Origin: Raffaelea ambrosiae
Taxonomy: Eukaryota; Ascomycota; Sordariomycetes; Ophiostomatales; Ophiostomataceae
Length of the DNA: 64,000 nt
Assembly: GCA_002778195.1 (NCBI GenBank)
Contig: PCDI01000001.1
Coordinates: 3,559,869 to 3,623,868, forward strand
Reading direction: 5' to 3'
Part shown: in pieces, positions 57,100 through 64,000 of the stretch
Layout: each line of letters begins with the position of its first letter
Position numbering within the stretch: position 1 is the stretch's first letter
Notes under the pieces: model-generated
The model's database searches: none
The model's input: the letters and a program-made list of their open reading frames with translations, nothing else
Told to the model about the DNA's origin: nothing
Position numbers and translations under genes: made by a program

Positions 57100-60000
57100 C
57101 GAGCGCGTCTTGGGCGTCGTGCCGTGCGTGGCGCGTGGGGATGTCGAGACGGCCGCCCGGTCTGGAGACCGCTGCCGCCGCGCGTCCTGGCTGTGGTGGT
57201 GCGGCTGGGAAGACGCGGTCGAGCCCGTCGACCCAGCCGCGGCCTGCTTGCCCCGGCGCGACGACCGGGCCAAGAGAATGCTAGCATCCTGGCTGCCGGG
57301 CGCCGAGGGGGCGGTGATGTCCTCCTGCGAGTCGGTGATCATCCGGTCGGCCGCGCGAGGGCTCGTGCTGGCGCGGATGGAGGTCGACCGCAGCGACATT
57401 CTGTGCTGGCGACTGCTGGTGGTGTGGGCGTGGGTGTGGGAGTGGGTGTGGCTGCTTTTCTTCGTCTCGGGGCTGGTGGTGTTGCCTTCGGTGGTGTCCT
57501 CGAGCGCGTCGTCGTCGGCGGGCTGCTGTGGCTGTGGCGGTGTCGCCTGTCTCGGCAGCGCGGTGTCGGGCGTCTTGGTGGCCGCAGGAGGCTCGGTTGC
57601 GGGCGCGTGCAGCACAGGAGCAGCAGCGGCAGCAGCGGCAGGCGACCCTTGTCCACGTCTCCCCACCACCGCGTCTTCCATGACGTCCTCCATCACCTGT
57701 GTTGCGCCGGCCTCCTCCTCGGCAGCCGGCTGCTCCGACACGACGCTGTGCATATCGACGTCTGTGGCAACAGCAGCGTCGACCTCCATGGCGTCGCCGA
57801 TATCCAGAAAAGCCTGCGGCTCCCCGGCGGCTGGTTGCTGCTGTTCTGGGGCCCCTTCTGGCTGAGCTGCCGCCGTCTCTGCAGCCGCCGTCTCTGCAGC
57901 CGCCGTCTCTGGAAGAGCCACGACCACGACGGAGTCCTCCACAATCATGGTATCGTCCTCCATCTCGTCCACCGCTTCTGGCTGCCGCTGCTGCTGCTGT
58001 TCCTGCTGCTCCTGCTGTTCAGCCGCAGCAGCAACAACAATAGCGGGAGGGGCCATGTCCATCTCCACGTCGTGGTCCCCGTCCGCGCCGTCCTGGCCGT
58101 AGTCGTCCTGGGAGCGCTGCTCAAACTCGAAGCTCATTTCCATCTCCGACATCAGCTGGCTCTGGATCAGGTCGTCCACGTCCTCGATTTCGATCTCGAT
58201 GTTGTCTGCCGCCACTGCTACTGCTGCTTCTCTGGTCTCCACAACAATCTCGTCTTCGTCCGGGAGCTCAATTGTCGGCAAGACTGTCGCACTCGGAGCC
58301 TCCTGGGTGTCGGGCACGTCCTCGTCTGCTGCTTGCTGAGGATGGAACACGGCGGATATTGGCGATGTCGGCGGCGACGAGGACCCATGGATGTTGGGCT
58401 CGGGCCGGCTCTCGGTGGCCAAAAACGACTGCGACGGCATGTGCGAGTGGGCAAACGACTGCGTCGCCGGCGGTGTTGTCCCGTCGTTGCCAAAGGACAC
58501 GCCGCCGGCAAGGAGAGCCTGGGCGGCCAGTTGGCGTGCGGGGTCGACGTGCTGTGGTGGTGGCAGCGGCGGCAGCGGCGGCGGCGGAAGGATGCTGGCA
58601 TCGTCTCCTTTTGGCGCATCCGCCGTCTCGGCAATCTCCGTGGTTTCTGCTGCTGCTGGTGTTGTCCCTTCTTTTGCTGCCACAGCCACGTCCTCTTCCA
58701 CTCTGTCGACCATGACATAGCCGTCGGCCTCGACTGTTTCGACGACAATAGACGTGTCCTCGGGCGGCTCCTCCTCCTCCTGAGTTTCTACCGTTGGCAG
58801 CACCTGTTCCGAGGCTTTCTCGGCCGGAGGCTCGTCGCGGGCTGCAGACGACTGGGTCCGTTCCATTTGTTCCATTTCTGGCTCCGGTTCCATCTTCTCT
58901 TGCTCTTTCGCCTTGGCCGACCCAGCTGCAGCCTCGGCCTCGGCCTCGGCTTCGGCTTCGGCTTCAGCTTCGGCTGCCAGCTCTGCGTCGAGTTCGGCCT
59001 CCAGCGCCTTCTCCAGCTCGTCCTGCTCCTCGGGCTCTTCGTTCTCGGTGGCTGCCTCCGTGGTCTGTGTCTGGTGCTCATGCAGCCCGTGCAGCTCGTG
59101 CACGGGAGCGGGCGGAATAGCAGCAGTTGGCGGTGGCTGGTTTTCCTTTTCATCGTCGCCGCCATCGGCCGCGTCGTCGCTTTCGTCTCCAGACTCTTCC
59201 GAATCCCTCTCCCCAGGATGGATTGGCCGGAAGCCGTCGCCTTGGGGTCGATCAAAGTCTTCTTGCGATCCAACATCGTCATCGTCGTAGTCGTCCTCGT
59301 CATCGGCGTCATCGCCTCGTGCATCCTCCTCCTCCTCCTCCTCCTCGTCGTCGTCGTCGTCTTCTTCGTACGCCTCCTCCAGCTCGTCTTCATTTGCTTC
59401 GTCTGCAGAAGCGCCCGCCGGTGGAGGCGGCATGAGCTTGCGCGCCAAGGAGGCGGCCTGCAGAGCCTGTTCTGCGGACGCAGGCAAAGCCGGTGGAGGA
59501 ATGGGCGTCTCGCGCTTTGGTGCAGACTGGGAGGCAGGGTACGGAGGAGGTCGGGCCGGGAACCCTGGAACGCTGGGCGGAGGAATGGGCGTCTCGACAG
59601 ACTTGGTTCTCGCGTGCGCAGGAGAAGAAGTAGAAAGAGGCGAAGAGGTCTCGGCAGCAGCAGCAGCAGCAGAAGGAGGAGGAAGAGAAGCTGCTGATGA
59701 TGCTGGTGGCTGTGGCGGTGCCGGTGGTGGTGGTGCCGGGGCGGCATCATCATCGTCATCCGAGTCCGATAGAAGATCAATGACGACTGCCTGCTTGGGC
59801 TGTGCTGGCTGCATGGTTGGCCGACGAGCCGAGCCGGCGTAGGCCTCGTCGTCTTCGTCCTCCATGTCCTCGTCATCTTCATCTAGCTCGTCCTCGTCCT
59901 CGTCCTCCTCTTCATCCTGGCCGCTGTCGTAGGCACCCCCTTGATTGTAGGCGGCTCGGGGATCGCCATCATAGGTCGCGTTCCAGTGCTGCGACATGCT

Positions 60001-62493
60001 GTTTTGGCCCCTGTAGCGTGTGCCTTCGTCGTATTCGAATTCCCCTTCTTCGTCCTCGGACCCATAGTCTTCTTCGTCCCCTTCGCCGTCGTCTCCTTCT
60101 ACGTCTGCGTGCTCCACGCCCGCTTCATCTCGATCCTCCCCCTCCCCCTCCTCCTCCTCTTCCTCCTCCTCCTCTTCTTCTTCTTCGTCGCCTAGCTCGT
60201 CCTCATCTTCCTCGTCCTCCTCGTCTTCGTCGCCAAAGGCAACTGCACCAGCCTGCTGCTGCTCTGGGGTCTCGTTTCCTTCCATATCGTCGTCCACATC
60301 GGCGTAGTTTCGCATGTCGTAATCATCCCCGGCATCGCTAGCGACACCACTCTCGCCGACAGCGCCCGCATCTTCGTCGTCTTCCACCAGCTCGCTTCCT
60401 TCTTCGTCTTCTCCTTCTCCCTCGTCTTCCTCGCCCTCCTCGCCGCGTGCATTCGGGCTAAACTCCTGTTCGCCATCGGCATCTTCGTCTCCACCTTCGT
60501 CCTCGCCCTCCGCATCGTCGTCGGAGACAAGGTCGACCGGACTGTTCTCCATGTCGACCATGTCGACCATGTCTTCCTCCTCCTCGTTCTGGTAGCGCCG
60601 GTCGTTGTATCCGTACGTGTCTGCCTCGCGGGGAAGATCGGTGGACTGCTCTTCAAAGACGCCGTCGTCGACATCGGACGTGCCACGCACGGCCACAGCT
60701 TCGGCTTCGACATGTCCGCGAGCATGGTGGCGGTCCATGGCCTGTGCCTCGATGGGCCATACCAGGACGTGCTCTGAATGATGGTCGCCATGGCGTGCCT
60801 GACCATGGGCAGCATCCGCATGCGCATTGTGGGCCTCTGGCGGAACGGGCATGCCGTAGTTTGTGGCGTGGAGAAGCGTGTGTGCATCTTCCACAGCGGC
60901 TGCGTCGTGAGTTGGAGTGGCCGTGTGGTGCGACGGAGGGTCGGGGTAGTGGTATTGCGAGCCGAAAGGTGCGTCTTCTTCGACATGGGCAGTCTCTGGA
61001 GCTGCTGGGTGCCCAAATGGATGGTGACTGTGGTGATCGCTGTGCTCCCCATGGATGATGGCATGGCTGTCGTGGCCAAAGGTGAAGCGCACCTGGTCGT
61101 TGAACAGCGAGTCGTCGGGGACGAAGCCCATGTCATCGGCGCCCGGTGCCGATGTAGGCGGTGCCATGAACGGGTCGACGGGTGCCGTCGTAGTGACCGG
61201 GGCCGACCCAAACAGTGCGGATGAGAAGATGTTGCTCGGTGGCTTGGGCGTCTCGTCGGGCTCGGATACAGACATGGCTGCTGTGGGTGCCTGCGGCGCA
61301 GGAGGCTGCCTCGGTGCGGGTGTGGGCGTAGCAAAGGGCGCTGTCGGTGGCGACGACGGCGGTGCCTCTGTCTCTGTCTGCGCTTCGGCCGTTGTTGGTG
61401 GTGCCGGCGCTGCCGCGGGCGCTTCGTTCACGGGGACATCCACGGTCTGGCAGGCCTCGTCCGTCATGGGCGGTCTCGCTACCGGCGTCGAGGCTGCTGG
61501 GGTCGCCGTGGCCGGGTCCTTGTCTCCGTTTTCGCCGGCTTTGTTGTCGGCCTTGCCGTTGGCCTCATCATGGGCCTCGTCGTTGGCCTCGTCGTCCTCA
61601 TTGTCGGACGGCCGCTTGTCGGGCTCGGGGCTGACAGATTGGCTGCTGTATCGCCAAGCGTTGCTTGCCCGGCCGAAGCGCGTCCTCTTGCGCCCGCGCC
61701 CGCGGATGCCGCCGTCGTCTTCGAAGATGTCAAAGCCGGGCTCAAACAGCGAGCCGAGCGAGATGCGCGCCCTCTTGATGAATGCCGGGGACGCGTATTC
61801 TTCCGGGTACGTCTTGCTGAGGAATTGCGACGCTGGAGAGGAGGGGAGCAGCCGGTCGGCGAGCAGAGGTGACAGCGGCCGGGGGGCCATGCCGGCACCC
61901 GCCGGAGTGCCGACGATGCCGTTCTGCGCGTCGCTGCCATCACCATCACCATCGCCATGGCCATTCTCCGCTGCCGCTGCTGTCGTCTCTTCGACCTCTG
62001 CCTGGTCCACGCGAATGTTGCGTGTCTCCTGCGTCTCGCCAATCTTGGCCTCCAGCACCAGCTTTCCCTTGTATTCCAGCTGCCACTCGACGCGCGTGCC
62101 CGGTGTGCGCAGCGCCGACTCGTCTGTCGTCCAGAGGGCACCGTCGAGGCCCAGCAGCAGCTCGTCGCCACCGCCCAAGCCAGCGTCAGCCACAGCCGCC
62201 GCGCTGGGCCCGTGCAGCTGCACGCGGATTTGGCCCTTGGCGCGGCGCAGACGGGTGTCGGGTTCGGCCAGCAGAAACGCCAGCGACCGCTTCACGGAAT
62301 TGTACGGCCAGACGATGGTGACCTCGCCGCGGACGGCACGTGTTGGCTGGTCGGCCATGTCGGGGCGGAGCTGCGCGATGGGTGTGATGGTAGCCGCCGA
62401 GGCAAGAGACGGGATAGTATTGGCCGAGTCGGCCGCAACGGCAGCGGCACCAGAGTCGCCATTGCTGCGGTCGCCACCAATGGTGGTCACCAT
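56116..62493 (-). CDS. Giant telomere protein with C-terminal Pot1/Cdc13-type OB fold (Cdc13/TPP1-like)
   Basis: An intronless 2125-residue protein, probably binding single-stranded telomeric DNA. The N-terminal conserved module (about 44-165; TIVWPYNSVKRSLAFLLAEP, LRRAKGQIRVQLHGPSA) and the C-terminal OB fold (about 1918-2025; VPLHGLRSRLHRAVDAVAIA, FRAGDGLLLRQFDVVALPGK) match the pair of domains I know from large filamentous-ascomycete proteins tagged telomeric ssDNA-binding POT1/CDC13. The ~1750 residues between are low complexity: Pro/Ala-rich, then long Glu/Asp runs (about 640-1110), Ala-Glu repeats, Gln runs, and an SQ cluster (about 1718-1831) followed by a basic patch. The ATG at 62493 is the only in-frame ATG before the conserved start (MVTTIGGDRSN). 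Nothing suggests a frameshift. Being Cdc13- or TPP1-equivalent is inference from domain type. Confidence 0.8.
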
Positions 62494-62802
62494 GGCGTCG
62501 TTGTCGTATAGGTGGAGGGGGCAAGAAAGCGCGCAGTGTGTCGTCGGGATGTCGGTGCGAAAGAATGCCAAAGTCAAAGTGAAGCTGAGAAACAAACAAG
62601 GCGGTCGACGCGCCGCATCGTCTGCAGGCAAGAGAGGAGCTGTTTGTTGCTGTTTTTTGGAGCGTAGTATCGTCGGAGGGGTTTCGCCTGTTGTCCAGGT
62701 CGGCTGGGGCTCGCCGTGCGCCGTTGGTGGTGGTGTTGCACGCTGCTGTTTGCGACTGTGAATGTTTGTTTGCCGGGCGTCAAGCCAAATTCACGGGACC
62801 AG

Positions 62803-62807
62803 CCAAT
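62803..62807 (+). promoter_or_regulatory. CCAAT box
   Basis: CCAAT in the AGCCAATC context preferred by the fungal CCAAT-binding complex. It is shared by the two divergent genes. Binding is inferred. Confidence 0.4.
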
Positions 62808-63331
62808 CTGAGTGGTGCCAGTGCGAACCACTAATTAGCTACTATGTACCCAGTGACAGCTCTGCTTCGCGATGAAGCTCTCTGTGCTGTTCTACAGCGC
62901 TAGTCCAACATGGGAAGGCGGTGAAACAGCCGGTGCGGCAGAAAATGGGTCCCTCACTTCGCGGGAATCACCTCATCGGGATCGGGCCAAACGGTGATAA
63001 GACCAGTTTTTCCACTGCCATGGGTACTAAAGACGGACTCTTCCGGCGCAAGCCACGTCGTACGAGGCCACCTTCCTGTCTGTCTGTTTCCTCGACACCC
63101 AGGAGCATTAGGAGCCGGTTTATGGGCACGACGGGGACCGCTGGCCGTTGAAGAGTCTAGGCACTGCCTCAATTTCGTGTGTTTTTTGATAGTAGTCTCG
63201 ACTCTCTGTGCCTCTTTGTTTCTTTGACTGCTGCTGTCTTAGTATCATTCTCGGCTGGTTCTCGGTTGATCCACACACACGACGAAAATAAAACCCCCCC
63301 GATTTCCTGCTCGCGTCCTACCCCTCGAAGT

Positions 63332-63347
63332 CCCCCCCCCCCCCCCC
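63332..63347. repeat. C16 homopolymer in the monooxygenase leader
   Basis: Sixteen C immediately before GAGTCCTCCTTCTCACC-ATG; almost certainly transcribed as part of the 5' leader. Confidence 0.85.
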
Positions 63348-63364
63348 GAGTCCTCCTTCTCACC

Positions 63365-64000
63365 ATGGCTTCCCCCAAGTTTGCCGTTCGCAGTGTCGCC
63401 ATCATTGGCGGCGGGCCCTGCGGCCTTGCGGCGGCCAAGTACCTCAAGGCCCAGGGCACCTTCGAGCGCATTGTCGTTTACGAGCAGAAGTCGGAGGTCG
63501 GCGGTGTCTGGAACCACAGCGCAGAGCCGACGCCCACCGACCACATTCCGCAGGAGAGCCCGTTCTGCCCGCCCGACCCGCCCATCCGTGGTGACGGCGA
63601 TGCCCCCGTCTTCCCGACGCCCATGTACGATTCCATGTTCACCAACATCCCCCACCACCTCATGGGATACTCCGACCTGTCCTTTACCTCCCTCTACGAT
63701 AGCGACGGCGCCCGGGAGCGGAAAGAGGGGCCTCTCACCATCTTCCCGCGGCGGCAGCTCGTCCAAGAGTACCTCGAGCTCTACTCGCAAGACATCCGCA
63801 GCCTGATCCGTTTCAGCACTAAGGTCGACGACGTGCGCCTGTTGCGTAGCAGCACGGGTGCTGGCGGTGAGCCCAAGGACCGCTGGGAGGTGCGTGTGAC
63901 GGACACCCGCGACCAGGGCACGACGGTCGAGACGTTCGATGCGCTCATCGTGGCCTCGGGCCACTACGACACGGCGTTCGTGCCCGGCATTCCACACATT
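63365..64000 (+). CDS. Flavin-dependent monooxygenase (FMO family), N-terminal part, cut by window end
   Basis: The first 212 residues of an open frame that has no stop before the window ends. Residues 13-27 (IIGGGPCGLAAAKYL) are the Rossmann GxGxxG that binds FAD (Gly15, Gly17, Gly20). Glu40 in VVYEQ is placed to hold the ribose. SEVGGVWNHS (43-52) is the second FMO signature. IFPRRQLVQEYLELYSQDI and FDALIVASGHYDTAFVPGIP are typical of fungal FMO-like enzymes related to yeast Fmo1 (thiol/disulfide redox). The NADPH site and FMO fingerprint lie beyond the edge. The start codon has a CTCACC context. Confidence 0.9.
   Translation, partial: MASPKFAVRSVAIIGGGPCGLAAAKYLKAQGTFERIVVYEQKSEVGGVWNHSAEPTPTDHIPQESPFCPPDPPIRGDGDAPVFPTPMYDSMFTNIPHHLMGYSDLSFTSLYDSDGARERKEGPLTIFPRRQLVQEYLELYSQDIRSLIRFSTKVDDVRLLRSSTGAGGEPKDRWEVRVTDTRDQGTTVETFDALIVASGHYDTAFVPGIPHI

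Larger units (their letters stand above)
62494..63364. promoter_or_regulatory. Divergent promoter region, Cdc13-like / monooxygenase
   Basis: 871 bases between two start codons. A CCAAT box with the classical flanks (AGCCAATC, pentamer 62803-62807) lies 310 bases upstream of the Cdc13-like ATG. On the monooxygenase side a C16 run (63332-63347) sits 17 bases before the ATG, after a CT-rich leader with short A runs. Confidence 0.5.

Noticed and set aside
56134..59697. 1187-codon plus-strand frame
   Set aside because: It lies wholly opposite the Cdc13-like gene. It is composed of Arg/Val/Leu/Gly runs that mirror GC-rich third positions and acidic codons, with no domain.
61055..62761. 568-codon plus-strand frame
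   Set aside because: Antisense of the conserved N-terminal module of the Cdc13-like gene; Ser/Ala/Gly composition only.

Overview
The window comes from a filamentous ascomycete nuclear genome. The protein families (Pot1, importin alpha with yeast-like introns, Med5, Hnt3, Irc22) are fungal. The introns are short (67-216 nt) with GTAAGT/GTACGT-type donors, and one carries a perfect TACTAAC branch site. Coding DNA is GC-rich, while intergenic DNA is full of pyrimidine runs, homopolymers and CA/GT microsatellites. The gene content fits Sordariomycetes. An Ophiostomatales/Sporothrix-like source is only an impression.

Twelve protein genes are supported. From the left: 5.3 kb with no recognisable gene; an MCT-type MFS transporter (+); kynurenine formamidase BNA7 (-, two exons); telomere end-binding protein POT1 (-, three exons); importin alpha (+, three exons); a large UBA/RWD DExH-box RNA helicase of the YLR419W/DHX29/DHX57 group (-, three exons); aprataxin HNT3 (+, two exons); an AT-hook protein (-); IRC22, the fungal TRAP-alpha-like ER protein (-, three exons); and a secreted/single-pass membrane protein with a Cys-rich ectodomain (-, three exons).

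A 15.6-kb gene-poor block (32.7-48.25 kb) follows. After it come a conserved fungal protein of unknown function (+), Mediator subunit MED5 (+, four exons), a 2125-residue protein with an N-terminal conserved module and a C-terminal Pot1/Cdc13-type OB fold (-), and the first 212 residues of a flavin-dependent monooxygenase (+) running off the right edge. I rebuilt the splice sites by hand, and all junctions keep frame and restore family motifs.

Most genes are housekeeping and unrelated. The one functional theme is telomere and DNA-end maintenance: POT1 and the Cdc13/TPP1-like giant lie about 45 kb apart, with HNT3 between them. There is no secondary-metabolite cluster, transposon, CRISPR array, tRNA or rRNA that I can recognise. 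The oddities are intergenic: recurrent TACGAGTA and TACTTTGTA words, a duplicated palindromic element between convergent genes, and the long gene-poor block.
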